From: Bacillota bacterium
GTDB lineage: Bacteria > Bacillota > Clostridia > Acetivibrionales > DTU013
Reading direction: 5' to 3'
Length of the DNA stretch: 64,000 bases
NCBI GenBank assembly: GCA_023411575.1
Contig: JAEYOP010000047.1
Span: 1 to 64,000, forward strand
The notes under the pieces are model-generated. The model saw only the letters and a list, made by a program, of their open reading frames with translations. It ran no database searches and was not told the DNA's origin. The position numbers and the translations under genes were made by a program. Shown here piece by piece: positions 17,261 through 25,316 of the stretch (its first letter is position 1; each line of letters opens with the position of its first letter).

Positions 17261-17314
17261 TTCGTCCGGAACAGGCGCAAGGATTCCGGAACAAAGAAGG
17301 GAGAACACGTTTCA

Positions 17315-17995
17315 ATGCCGGCAATCATCGAATCCATAGGCCTCGGTAAAACATATGCCATGGGCAGTGTCGAGGTGGAAGTGCTCAAAGACATCAATAT
17401 CAAAATCGACCAGGGGGAATTCGTCTCCATCATGGGTCCCTCCGGTTCGGGAAAAAGCACCCTGCTCTATCTGATCGGCGGGCTGGATAAGCCGACCTCG
17501 GGCAGGATCCTGATCAAGGGCCGCGGGATAGCGGAAATGAAAGACGAGGAGGAAAGCAGGCTGCGCAGGCAGGACATCGGCTTCATCTTCCAGTTCTACA
17601 ACCTGATCCCGAATCTGAACATCGAGGAGAATATCCTGCTGCCGATTCTCCTGGACGGGAAAAAACTGAAAAATTACCGGTCGGAGCTCGACGAGATCCT
17701 GGAGATCGTGGGGCTCTCGGATAGAAGACGCCATACGCCCAGGGAGCTCTCCGGCGGCCAGCAGCAAAGGGTGGCCATCGCCAGGGCCCTGATCAACGAA
17801 CCCGATATCATCCTGGCCGACGAGCCCATCGGCAACCTGGATTCCAAAACGGGGATAGAGGTCATGGAGCTGCTTGCCCGGATCAACCGGGAAAAAGGCA
17901 AAACCGTCATCCAGGTGACCCATTCCAACGAAGCGGCGGAATACGGTCAAAGAATTATTCATGTAAAAGATGGAAAGGTGAGTGAAGAATCATGA
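17315..17995 (+). CDS. ABC exporter ATPase, LolD/MacB type
   Basis: ATPase of 226 residues with Walker A GPSGSGKST, Q-loop FQFYNLIPNLN, signature LSGGQQQRVAIARAL, Walker B ILADEPIGNLD and H-loop VTHS. These are hallmarks of the LolD/MacB family that pairs with FtsX-type permeases. The gene follows the permease by 54 bp and overlaps the adaptor gene by 4 nt (ATGA), so the three subunits are translationally linked. Confidence 0.92.
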   Translation: MPAIIESIGLGKTYAMGSVEVEVLKDINIKIDQGEFVSIMGPSGSGKSTLLYLIGGLDKPTSGRILIKGRGIAEMKDEEESRLRRQDIGFIFQFYNLIPNLNIEENILLPILLDGKKLKNYRSELDEILEIVGLSDRRRHTPRELSGGQQQRVAIARALINEPDIILADEPIGNLDSKTGIEVMELLARINREKGKTVIQVTHSNEAAEYGQRIIHVKDGKVSEES

Positions 17996-19002
17996 GAAAA
18001 ATACTGTTGATTTTATTGGCAATCGGACTGCTTGCCAGCACGGCGGCCTGCGGAAGCCAGGCGTCGGCGGAGCCGGTGGACACGACGGCCGCGGCGGTCG
18101 AGGAAAAAGGCGTCGAAGCCTTCGGTGTCGTAAAGGCGACGGAAGTGAAGAATATCCTGCTGGATTTCCAGGCCCTCGTAACAGATGTCCATGTGAAGGA
18201 AGGAGAACGGGTAAAGGCCGGGCAGCCGCTTGTTTCGCTGGATATGTCCGAATTGGAGAATACGAGGACCAATAAGGAACTGTCCCTCTCCGCGGCCAAA
18301 AACAATGTCAGCCGGGTGCGGTCCGATACGGACCTGAAAAAGCTCCAGAACGACCGGAAAAACGCAGAGTCCATTTACGCCAGGGATTCCAAAGAGCTGG
18401 AAACAAAGGAACAGCTGTATGCCGCGGGAAGCATTACCCTTAACGAGCTGGAGAACTTTAAAAAGCAGGTGGACAGCGATAAAAAGGTCCTGGAGGACAT
18501 CGACTACTCCATGCAAAGCCTGAAGAACAGCAAAGGTACGGAAAACGATCAAAAAAGCCTGGAATCGGCCCTCCTGGAATCCGACCTCAAGCTTTTGAAC
18601 AGCAGGCTGGATAAATCCTATCTCAAGGATTCCGGCGTCGTTTCGGACATGGACAACGGACTGGTATATGAAATCGGTTATGTCCCGGGCGATCTTGCCG
18701 GTCCGCAGAAAAAGCTCCTGAGCCTCATGGATCTGGACTCCCTGGTGGTAGAAGCCAAGGTGCCGGAGGAGTTCATCCGGGATGTGGAAATCGGAGCAGC
18801 CGTAAAAATCCTTCCTGTTGCCGACAAAACAAGGCAATATGCCGGAACGGTCACCTACATCTCGGGGCTGGCCACGGACAACAACGGCGAAACCCAGGTC
18901 CCGGTGCGGATCAAGGTGGAGAACCTGGATTCCTTCCTTCTCCCCGGCTTCAATGTGGAAGTAACCATCGGAACGGCCGCAGAAAAGAAGGAAAAGTCCT
19001 GA
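17992..19002 (+). CDS. HlyD/RND-type adaptor lipoprotein
   Basis: Adaptor of 336 residues with a lipoprotein signal (lipobox TAAC). It has a biotinyl-lipoyl-like half-motif (VTDVHVKEGERVKAGQPLVSL), a long coiled-coil hairpin (about residues 80-200, rich in Lys/Glu/Asn), then the second lipoyl half and a beta-barrel region (VPVRIKVEN). It should link the MacB-like permease to an extracytoplasmic substrate. The ATG overlaps the ATPase stop codon. A strong terminator at 19028 ends the operon. Confidence 0.85.
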   Translation: MRKILLILLAIGLLASTAACGSQASAEPVDTTAAAVEEKGVEAFGVVKATEVKNILLDFQALVTDVHVKEGERVKAGQPLVSLDMSELENTRTNKELSLSAAKNNVSRVRSDTDLKKLQNDRKNAESIYARDSKELETKEQLYAAGSITLNELENFKKQVDSDKKVLEDIDYSMQSLKNSKGTENDQKSLESALLESDLKLLNSRLDKSYLKDSGVVSDMDNGLVYEIGYVPGDLAGPQKKLLSLMDLDSLVVEAKVPEEFIRDVEIGAAVKILPVADKTRQYAGTVTYISGLATDNNGETQVPVRIKVENLDSFLLPGFNVEVTIGTAAEKKEKS

Positions 19003-19027
19003 GAAAACAGGTTCCTCTGAAAATCGG

Positions 19028-19070
19028 GCAGGAAAGAATTCGATAAAATATCGATTCTTTCCTGCTTTTC
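19028..19070 (+). terminator. Rho-independent terminator
   Basis: A 17-bp stem (left arm from 19028, right arm TATCGATTCTTTCCTGC ending 19065, one bulged T) is followed by TTTTCTTATTTT. It ends the exporter operon. Confidence 0.85.
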
Positions 19071-19073
19071 TTA

Positions 19074-19102
19074 TTTTCATCCAGGGATTCCGGTAGTATA
19101 AT
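19074..19102 (+). promoter_or_regulatory. Possible promoter of diguanylate cyclase gene
   Basis: TTTTCA (19074-19079), 17-bp spacer and a perfect TATAAT (19097-19102). A second TATAAT follows at 19104-19109. The -35 match is weak. Confidence 0.4.
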
Positions 19103-19158
19103 GTATAATTGTTCATAGATAGAAGGGGGCAACGCATATCACACTGACAGGGAATATA

Positions 19159-20304
19159 TTGATCAATTTTTATTCCATATTGATCCTTGCGGCAATCTAT
19201 TTTCACTCCGTCCGGCATTCGGAAACCACCGGACTGCAGAATAGGCTGTTTCGAGGCTTTCTGGCAGTTACGGCGATTTTGCTGGTCGTGGACGTCCTCA
19301 GCCGGTTTGACGGCAATCCGGGCACTTATTATGTAGGATTGAATTACTGGGGCAATCTGCTGATGTTCCTTGCGAATCTGGTATTGCCGGCGCTCTGGAT
19401 CCTGTACGTGCACAACCAGGTGGTCCATAATGTAAAAAAGACCCTGAGGCTTTCGTACTATCTGCTTGCCCTGCTCGCGGCCAATGCCGCCACCGTTGTT
19501 ATCTCCCTGCCCTACGGCTGGTTTTACTATATCGACGCGGAAAATATCTATCACAGGGGCGACTATTACTGGGTCCTTGCCAGCCTGGTCATCGCCATGA
19601 TGCTGGGGGCGCTGGCCATCGTCCTTACCAACCGGAAAAGGATTGAAGCGCGCCATTACTTTTCTCTGGTTTTCTTTGAAATCCCACCTTTTATCTGCCT
19701 CTTTCTCCAGATGTTTTTTTACGGGATATCCCTGATGCTCAACAGCGTGGTCCTGTCCCTGCTGATTGTGTATTTTAACATCCAGAACCGGTATATCGAC
19801 ACGGATTACCTTACAGGCATCAGCAACCGGAAAAGGCTGGAGTACCAGCTGAAGAAAAGAATTGCTTCCAGCACTGTCAATAGTACCTTTTCGGCGATTC
19901 TGATCGATATGGACAATTTCAAGGCCATCAACGACAATTTCGGCCATGATGTGGGCGACGATGCGCTGGGGACCTTCGTAAAGCTTTTAAAAACCTGCGT
20001 CCGTTCCGGCAACGACATCATTGCAAGATTTGGAGGAGACGAATTCTACCTTCTCCTGGACATGTCGGACCGCGAACAGCTGGAAGCGTCCGTAGCCCGG
20101 ATTCAAACTGTGGTGAAAACTTACAACGACAGGAATCTCAAGCCGTACAAGCTCGAATTCAGCCTGGGCTACACCGTGTACGATCCGGCCAGGCCCATGA
20201 AGCTGAAGGAATTCCAGAAGCAGCTGGACACGCTGATGTACCGGAACAAACGGACGGCCAAAGACGGATCGGGCCAGCAACCCGGGCAAACCCCGCATTG
20301 CTGA
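19159..20304 (+). CDS. Membrane diguanylate cyclase (GGDEF)
   Basis: Protein of 381 residues: about six membrane segments in residues 1-207, then a GGDEF domain (about 213-370) with DYLTGISNRKRL, DMDNFKAINDNFGHDVGD and an intact RFGGDEF at residues 290-296. It should make cyclic di-GMP. The inhibitory I-site before it reads SGND rather than RxxD, so product inhibition is probably weak. The start is uncertain: the strong AGAAGGGGG at 19121-19129 is not followed by ATG/GTG/TTG at normal spacing, and TTG 19159 has only a weak GGGA. A rarer start (for example CTG 19144) would add a few residues. Confidence 0.82.
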   Translation: MINFYSILILAAIYFHSVRHSETTGLQNRLFRGFLAVTAILLVVDVLSRFDGNPGTYYVGLNYWGNLLMFLANLVLPALWILYVHNQVVHNVKKTLRLSYYLLALLAANAATVVISLPYGWFYYIDAENIYHRGDYYWVLASLVIAMMLGALAIVLTNRKRIEARHYFSLVFFEIPPFICLFLQMFFYGISLMLNSVVLSLLIVYFNIQNRYIDTDYLTGISNRKRLEYQLKKRIASSTVNSTFSAILIDMDNFKAINDNFGHDVGDDALGTFVKLLKTCVRSGNDIIARFGGDEFYLLLDMSDREQLEASVARIQTVVKTYNDRNLKPYKLEFSLGYTVYDPARPMKLKEFQKQLDTLMYRNKRTAKDGSGQQPGQTPHC

Positions 20305-20345
20305 CCCATCGTTGATCCCTTTATTTCGAATCCCTTTTGCTTTAA

Positions 20346-22118
20346 TTACCGGTTTTCATAAAATTTCTGCATGACATAGAACGCAGGCTTGCGGTATTTT
20401 TTGTCCGCGGAAAGCAATCCCTTCGTATTATAGTAGTTCTGTGTGAAGTGAAGCCTCCTGGGGCATCTGAAATCATACAGGATCCAGGGGCTGGTGCCTT
20501 TTACATAGGGAATCCTGGCCAGCACCTCCACCTGCTTTTTGAAGATATCCAACTGGCAGTCCTCCGTTCCCTTGTCGTCCGCCGTCCCCCTGTGGCCCGG
20601 CTTTGCGTCCGCACCGAATTCCGTTATGACCACCGGCTTGGACGGATTGCTGTTTTCAAACAGCTTGACGAGGTTGTCGAAATTCGTCTGATACCAGCCG
20701 TAATACTGGTTTGCGCCGATAATGTCGAGGTCGTCCGCCAGCCGGTCGTTGATGATGTGGTTGGTGTGGTCCAGCATGCAGGCCGCGGAAACAAGCCTCG
20801 TCGGATCCAACTCCTTTGCCTTCCGGGCAAGCCGGCTCATGAACTTCAGCCGGGCTTCCGTGTCCGCGTTTTCATTGCCCACGGACCAGATGATCACGCT
20901 GGCCCTGTTCCGGTCCCGCTTGATGAGCTCGGTCAACTGGTTTTCCGCATCGCTGTAGGTTTCGGCATTGCCGAAATCGATGGCCCAGTAAACCGGAATC
21001 TCCTCCCAGAGCATGATCCCCATCTCGTCGGCCAGTTTGGAAGCCTTTTCCGTATGAGGATAATGGGCGAGCCGCATATAATTGCAGTTCATTTCCTTCG
21101 CCAGCCGGAAATTCTCGCGGATTTCCTCCTCCGTCACGGCTTTGCCGTTCCGGACGCTTTCTTCGTGGGTGCAGATCCCCTTCAGGAATATTTTGCGCCC
21201 GTTCAGGTAGATGTCCGTGCCCACCGTTTTGATTTCGCGGAATCCGATTTTCTCCCGGAGCACGTCTTCCCCGAACGAGAGCTCCACCTCGTAAAGCACA
21301 GGCGTTTCCGGGCTCCACAGCTCCGGCCGCGCTTCCAGCACCACGGTGCCTCTGCCGCCGCTGATCCGGACCGGTACGTCCAGCCCGAGGCCTTTGATCC
21401 GGAGCCGGGCTTCCCCCTCCGTCCGGGAGCCCTCCGCCAGAACTTCGGCCTGGAGCCTGCCAAAGGTGCCGTCCGGAACAAGGGACAGGGTGAAGTCCTT
21501 TATAAAGGTTTCCGGGAGCCGGAGGAGCTCGATATCCCTGTACAATCCGCCGTAGTTGAACCAGTCCGTGTTTTCGCAGGGCACGTTCGTCTTCTTCCGG
21601 GTGTTGTTCACCACCACCAGAATCCGGTTGACTTCCTGGAGCAGGCCGGTCACTTCGAAATAGAACGGCGTACTTCCGCCATTGTGGCATCCGAGATACT
21701 GCTTGTTCAGGAACACCTTCGCATTATAATTGGCGGCCCCGAATTTAAGGAAGACCCTTTTCTCCCCCCGGTTGAAATACTTGAAGGTGCGGGTGAATAC
21801 AATGCTCCCCTCGTAGAGGAACAATTTCTCCTGCTGGGTGTTCCAGCAAGACGGCAGGTACATTTTGTCCCAGTCGTCAAAGCTGAAATCCATGGGATTG
21901 TATCTTCCCTCGTCGTCCTGGTATTTTTCTTCGTACCATTTTGCCCGGACACAGGTGTCGTACTGGTCGATCCCATAGTTCCACCAGCCGCTGAGCAGCT
22001 CTTTGTCCCTTCCGCTGTCGTAAACCATGGATTCGCCGGTTACCCTGCGCTGGAGATATTCGCTTTCATAATCCTCATTATGGATGGAGTCGCAGAAATT
22101 GTCCGCCTTGTTTATCAT
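20346..22118 (-). CDS. GH2 glycosidase, beta-glucuronidase-like
   Basis: Glycosidase of 590 residues without signal peptide, so cytoplasmic. It has the GH2 order: sugar-binding jelly-roll (YEGSIVFTRTF, about 70-205), immunoglobulin-like domain (about 206-300) and TIM barrel. The catalytic acid is Glu416 in WSVGNEN and the nucleophile Glu500 in VVITEFGAD; NTDWFNYGGLYRDIELL is the conserved region in front of the immunoglobulin domain. The length fits beta-glucuronidases (about 600) better than beta-galactosidases (about 1000). The ATG is preceded by TGAGGTAG. It acts on beta-linked glycosides imported by one of the local transporters; the exact sugar is not fixed. Confidence 0.8.
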   Translation of the reverse strand: MINKADNFCDSIHNEDYESEYLQRRVTGESMVYDSGRDKELLSGWWNYGIDQYDTCVRAKWYEEKYQDDEGRYNPMDFSFDDWDKMYLPSCWNTQQEKLFLYEGSIVFTRTFKYFNRGEKRVFLKFGAANYNAKVFLNKQYLGCHNGGSTPFYFEVTGLLQEVNRILVVVNNTRKKTNVPCENTDWFNYGGLYRDIELLRLPETFIKDFTLSLVPDGTFGRLQAEVLAEGSRTEGEARLRIKGLGLDVPVRISGGRGTVVLEARPELWSPETPVLYEVELSFGEDVLREKIGFREIKTVGTDIYLNGRKIFLKGICTHEESVRNGKAVTEEEIRENFRLAKEMNCNYMRLAHYPHTEKASKLADEMGIMLWEEIPVYWAIDFGNAETYSDAENQLTELIKRDRNRASVIIWSVGNENADTEARLKFMSRLARKAKELDPTRLVSAACMLDHTNHIINDRLADDLDIIGANQYYGWYQTNFDNLVKLFENSNPSKPVVITEFGADAKPGHRGTADDKGTEDCQLDIFKKQVEVLARIPYVKGTSPWILYDFRCPRRLHFTQNYYNTKGLLSADKKYRKPAFYVMQKFYENR

Positions 22119-22189
22119 TTTGGCTACCTCACTGTCCGTTATTCTATTCTTTGTTCTTTCATTTTACCCTTTCGTTTTCTCCCATGCAA

Positions 22190-22223
22190 TAAAAACAAGG
22201 GACAGGTACGTTGTACCTGTCCC
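22190..22223 (-). terminator. Terminator of mdh-malic enzyme operon
   Basis: A perfect 11-bp stem (GGGACAGGTAC with GTACCTGTCCC, 3-nt loop) at 22199-22223 is followed on the minus strand by TTGTTTTTATT. It ends the operon that runs from 24452 down to 22244. Confidence 0.85.
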
Positions 22224-22243
22224 CCTATTCCACTCTGCCGGGA

Positions 22244-23416
22244 TTATATCCGGTTGACGCCGGATTTGACCGCCGCGGCGGCAACAGCCTTTGCAACATT
22301 GGGACCGACCCTGGGGTCGAAGGGAGCCGGAATAACGTATTCCGGATTGAGTTCCTCGTCGGAAACCAGCTCCGCAATTGCCCTTGCAGCAGCAATCTTC
22401 ATTTCGTCGTTGATATCGCTTGCCCTTACATCCAGAGCGCCTCTAAAGAGGCCCGGGAAGGCAAGCACGTTGTTGATCTGGTTCGGGAAGTCCGAACGGC
22501 CTGTGCCCATAACGGCAACGCCGGCGGCTTTTGCTTCATCCGGCATGATTTCGGGCGTCGGATTTGCCATGGCGAAAATGATGGGATCCTTGGCCATGGT
22601 CTTGACCATTTCGCCGGTCAGCATGCCTGCCGCGGATACGCCGATGAATACGTCCGCACCGACGATGACATCCTTCAGGAGGCCCTTCTTCTTGTGCAGG
22701 TTGGAGATCTTGGCCATTTCGGCCTTCTCTGCGTTCAGGTTGTCCCTGCCCTCATAGATGGCGCCCTTGGTATCGCAAAGGATGACCTTCTTCAGGCCCA
22801 TGGCCATGAGCAGCTTGGTGATGGCGATTCCGGCAGCGCCGGAGCCATTGACGACCACTTCGATATCGCCGATGTCCTTCTTCGTGAGCTTGAGCGCGTT
22901 CAACATGGCGGCAAGGGTAACAATGGCCGTGCCGTGCTGGTCGTCGTGGAAAATCGGAATATCGCATTCTTCCTTGAGTCTTCTTTCAATTTCAAAGCAC
23001 CTGGGCGCCGAGATGTCTTCCAGGTTGACGCCGCCGAAGCTGCCTGCCAGGAGCTTCACGGTCTTTACGATATCTTCCACGTCCTTGGAACGGATGCAGA
23101 GCGGGAACGCGTCCACATTACCGAAGGTCTTGAACAATACGCACTTGCCTTCCATAACGGGCATGCCCGCTTCCGGCCCGATGTCACCGAGGCCGAGCAC
23201 TGCGGTGCCGTCCGTTACAACAGCGACAAGATTCCATCTCCGGGTCAGTTCGTAGGAAAGGTTTACATCCTTCTGGATCGCCAGGCAGGGTTCGGCGACA
23301 CCCGGTGTATATGCCAGTGAAAGGTCCTGCTTGTTCTTTACAGGAACCGTGCTGATGACTTCGATTTTTCCCTTCCATTCGCCGTGAAGCCTTAATGATT
23401 CTTTTCTGTAATCCAT
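22244..23416 (-). CDS. Malic enzyme
   Basis: Oxidative decarboxylation of malate to pyruvate and CO2 with NAD(P)+. The 390-residue protein is the short bacterial form. Visible motifs are AYTPGVAEPCLAIQKD, GDIGPEAGMPVMEGK, FHDDQHGTAIV, the dinucleotide-binding VVNGSGAAGIA and FAMANPTPEI. It is 85 bp downstream of the malate dehydrogenase gene on the same strand with a shared promoter and terminator. The same gene pair is found in Clostridium thermocellum and relatives, where it forms a malate shunt that converts NADH to NADPH; cofactor preference here is inferred. Confidence 0.9.
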   Translation of the reverse strand: MDYRKESLRLHGEWKGKIEVISTVPVKNKQDLSLAYTPGVAEPCLAIQKDVNLSYELTRRWNLVAVVTDGTAVLGLGDIGPEAGMPVMEGKCVLFKTFGNVDAFPLCIRSKDVEDIVKTVKLLAGSFGGVNLEDISAPRCFEIERRLKEECDIPIFHDDQHGTAIVTLAAMLNALKLTKKDIGDIEVVVNGSGAAGIAITKLLMAMGLKKVILCDTKGAIYEGRDNLNAEKAEMAKISNLHKKKGLLKDVIVGADVFIGVSAAGMLTGEMVKTMAKDPIIFAMANPTPEIMPDEAKAAGVAVMGTGRSDFPNQINNVLAFPGLFRGALDVRASDINDEMKIAAARAIAELVSDEELNPEYVIPAPFDPRVGPNVAKAVAAAAVKSGVNRI

Positions 23417-23501
23417 TTTATTTCACTCCTTAATATTTTAATATCCGGAATTATAGCCTGCGTATTCGCTTACCGGTTCACTTGCCTGTCTTTTCCTTCG
23501 T

Positions 23502-24452
23502 TTACAGATCCCTTACTTCATCCAGGATGACCTTCAGCGCATCCGCCGACTTCCTCAGCGCCGCCAGTTCGGAATCCGTCATGGTGAGATCGACGAGTCC
23601 CTTTACCCCGCTGGAATTGACGATGGACGGAAGGCTGAGGGCAACGTCGTCAATGCCGTATGCGCCATTGATGACGGAGGTGACTGTCCGGATGGTATTC
23701 TGGTTTTTGAGGACCGTTTCGAGAACTGTGTTGACCGTTACTGCGATTCCGTAGTAGGTCGCGCCCTTCCGCTTGATGATCTCGGCGCCTGCGGTCTTGA
23801 CGTTGCTGATGATGGCTTCCTTTACTTCATCCGTAATGCCGTACTTCGGATCGTTGAAATACTCCATGATATTGCGTCCCGCAATATGGGTGGCGCTCCA
23901 GAGCGGAAGCTGTGTATCGCCGTGTTCGCCTATGATATACCCGTGGATATTTCTTACATCCACATCGAATTTCTCACTGAGGAGGGACCTGAACCTGGCG
24001 CTGTCGAGAACGGTTCCGGTTCCGAGGACCCTTCCGTTGGGCAGCCCGGACCACTTCTGGATCTTGTAGGTCAGGACGTCCACGGGATTCGCGACCACTA
24101 TGATTACGCCGCGGGTGTAGTACTTCATGATGTTGCTGGTGATTTCCTTTGCGATAGCCACGTTTTTCTTTGCGAGGTCCACGCGTGTTTCGCCCGGCTT
24201 CCGGTTGGCGCCCGCCGTGATGATGATGGCGTCGCAATCCGCCACGTCCGGGTAATCCCCGTCGTAGATGTTCATCTGTCCGACGAAGGGCAAGCCGTGG
24301 TTAATGTCCATTGCTTCTCCGGCAGCCTTATCCTTAAAGACATCTATCAATACCATTTCATTTGCCATCTGCTTCAGTGACAGTGCAAATGCGGTCGATG
24401 CTCCGACAAAACCTGCTCCGATGATTGCTACCTTTGATTTGTTGCTCCCCAT
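23502..24452 (-). CDS. mdh: Malate dehydrogenase (LDH-like family)
   Basis: NAD-dependent interconversion of oxaloacetate and malate. The 316-residue protein has VAIIGAGFVGAS (NAD binding), Asp150/Arg153 (LDSARFR) and catalytic His177 (IIGEHGDTQ). It would be easy to call lactate dehydrogenase, but the specificity loop reads GANRKPGETR: Arg84 takes the place of the Gln that selects pyruvate in lactate dehydrogenases. The sequence also resembles the C. thermocellum malate dehydrogenase throughout (QKWSGLP, NAVEN-type segments). ATG 24452 is chosen over TTG 24458 because AAAAGGA is better spaced. The malic enzyme gene follows. Confidence 0.85.
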   Translation of the reverse strand: MGSNKSKVAIIGAGFVGASTAFALSLKQMANEMVLIDVFKDKAAGEAMDINHGLPFVGQMNIYDGDYPDVADCDAIIITAGANRKPGETRVDLAKKNVAIAKEITSNIMKYYTRGVIIVVANPVDVLTYKIQKWSGLPNGRVLGTGTVLDSARFRSLLSEKFDVDVRNIHGYIIGEHGDTQLPLWSATHIAGRNIMEYFNDPKYGITDEVKEAIISNVKTAGAEIIKRKGATYYGIAVTVNTVLETVLKNQNTIRTVTSVINGAYGIDDVALSLPSIVNSSGVKGLVDLTMTDSELAALRKSADALKVILDEVRDL

Positions 24453-24519
24453 TTTCAACCCATCCTTTTATAAACAATTTCGTTTTTTGTATGCTCCCTT
24501 TTTTGCACGATTACAATAA

Positions 24520-24548
24520 AGGATAGCAAATTTTCAAATTGATATCAA
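24520..24548 (-). promoter_or_regulatory. Sigma-A promoter of mdh operon
   Basis: On the minus strand TTGATA (24548-24543), 17-bp spacer, TATCCT (24525-24520), giving a leader of about 60 nt. Confidence 0.65.
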
Positions 24549-24634
24549 GACGTTTTTCGTAAACTTTGTGATTATTTTAACATCATTATTTGTGCAAGTT
24601 AACAACGCAATATTCCAGGACGACAACGGGGCAA

Positions 24635-24687
24635 CAAATTGTTTTTTCCAATTTGTTTCTTTCAATTTATTATGTGGAATATATTAA
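24635..24687 (+). promoter_or_regulatory. Region upstream of cheY: inverted repeat and weak promoter
   Basis: CAAATTG (24635-24641) and CAATTTG (24649-24655) form an inverted repeat with a 7-nt spacer. TTTCAA (24660-24665), a 16-bp spacer and TATTAA (24682-24687) make a weak sigma-A-like promoter for the chemotaxis operon. A TAAA followed about 16 nt later by CGAT could be a sigma-28 site but the match is poor. The remaining gap from 24459 is AT-rich with no ORF. Confidence 0.3.
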
Positions 24688-24763
24688 ACGATACTAGTAT
24701 GCGAATCGATCTGTGGAATGGGTGCTTCACACCGTTGTTCCGGTCCGATCCTGGGGGTGGAAT

Positions 24764-25120
24764 ATGAAAAAGGTTCTGATAGCGGATGATGCGCAATTTA
24801 TGCGGTTGTCCCTGAGAAAAATACTGGAGAAAAACGGGTTCGAAGTCATTGCCGAAGCTGCGGACGGGATTGAGGCCATCAGCAAGTTTCGGACGGCGAA
24901 CCCGGATATTATTACGATGGACCTTACCATGCCGGAAATGAACGGGATCGAAGCCATCAGACAGATCAAAAAGCTGAAAAAGGACGTCAATATCATTGTC
25001 ATCTCGGCCATGGGAAACATGTCCTGCGTCTACGACGCCGTAGCGGCAGGAGCGTGCGGATTTATCGTCAAACCGTTCAAAGAGGAAGATGTTGTAAAAA
25101 GTCTTAGCAGGCTTCTCTAA
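24764..25120 (+). CDS. cheY: CheY-type response regulator
   Basis: Single receiver domain of 118 residues. Asp8 and Asp9 (ADDA), phospho-acceptor Asp53 (TMDLTMPEMNG), Ser81 and Lys103 (VKPF) are all in place, so it should be phosphorylated by CheA and carry the signal to its output. ATG 24764 follows GGGGGTGG; the in-frame upstream extension to 24713 has no such site. It is the first gene of the chemotaxis operon. Its stop codon lies in a perfect 13-bp tandem duplication, which is followed at once by hairpin element copy 1. Confidence 0.9.
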   Translation: MKKVLIADDAQFMRLSLRKILEKNGFEVIAEAADGIEAISKFRTANPDIITMDLTMPEMNGIEAIRQIKKLKKDVNIIVISAMGNMSCVYDAVAAGACGFIVKPFKEEDVVKSLSRLL

Positions 25121-25133
25121 CAGGCTTCTCTAA
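25108..25133 (+). repeat. Perfect 13-bp tandem duplication at cheY stop
   Basis: CAGGCTTCTCTAA occurs twice back to back (25108-25120 and 25121-25133). The first copy encodes the last residues and TAA of cheY. The second runs directly into the hairpin element that begins at 25133/25134. Confidence 0.8.
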
Positions 25134-25290
25134 GGGATGACCGAATCATAAAAACGGATTCTTGAGCGAGGGATTTTTTGTCCTTACAAGGCGGAGGAAG
25201 GCGCAATAATTGTTTTATTGGAACTGACGACAACGAAGTAAGGGCGAAAGATAACCGCTCCAGAACCGGAATTTATGATTCGGTCATCCC
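25133..25290 (+). repeat. 157-bp hairpin (MITE-like) element, copy 1
   Basis: Element between cheY and cheA, starting GGGATGACCGAATCATAAA (25134) and ending with the reverse complement of that sequence (25290). Nearly the whole element folds on itself: an outer stem of about 35 bp with few mismatches, an inner stem (TTTTTGTCCTTAC with GTAAGGGCGAAAG) and an apical CAATAA/TTATTG hairpin. It is flanked by TA on both sides (25131-25132 and 25291-25292), as expected for insertion at a TA dinucleotide. It has no coding capacity. It is 92% identical to copy 2 at 27820-27977 (145 of 157 positions). Confidence 0.85.
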
Positions 25291-25316
25291 TAAACTGAAT
25301 AAAGGATGGTAGGGAC

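Noticed and set aside
23502..24452. L-lactate dehydrogenase
   Set aside because: The specificity position is Arg rather than Gln, and the gene is paired with malic enzyme, as for clostridial malate dehydrogenase.
24683..24690. LacI-type half-site TTAAACGA before cheY
   Set aside because: Only half of the TTAATCGTTTAA motif is present and there is no link between chemotaxis and the sugar regulator, so it is likely chance.
24683..24715. Sigma-28 flagellar promoter before cheY
   Set aside because: Only TAAA and CGAT match, with spacing of about 16 nt; the rest of the consensus is missing.
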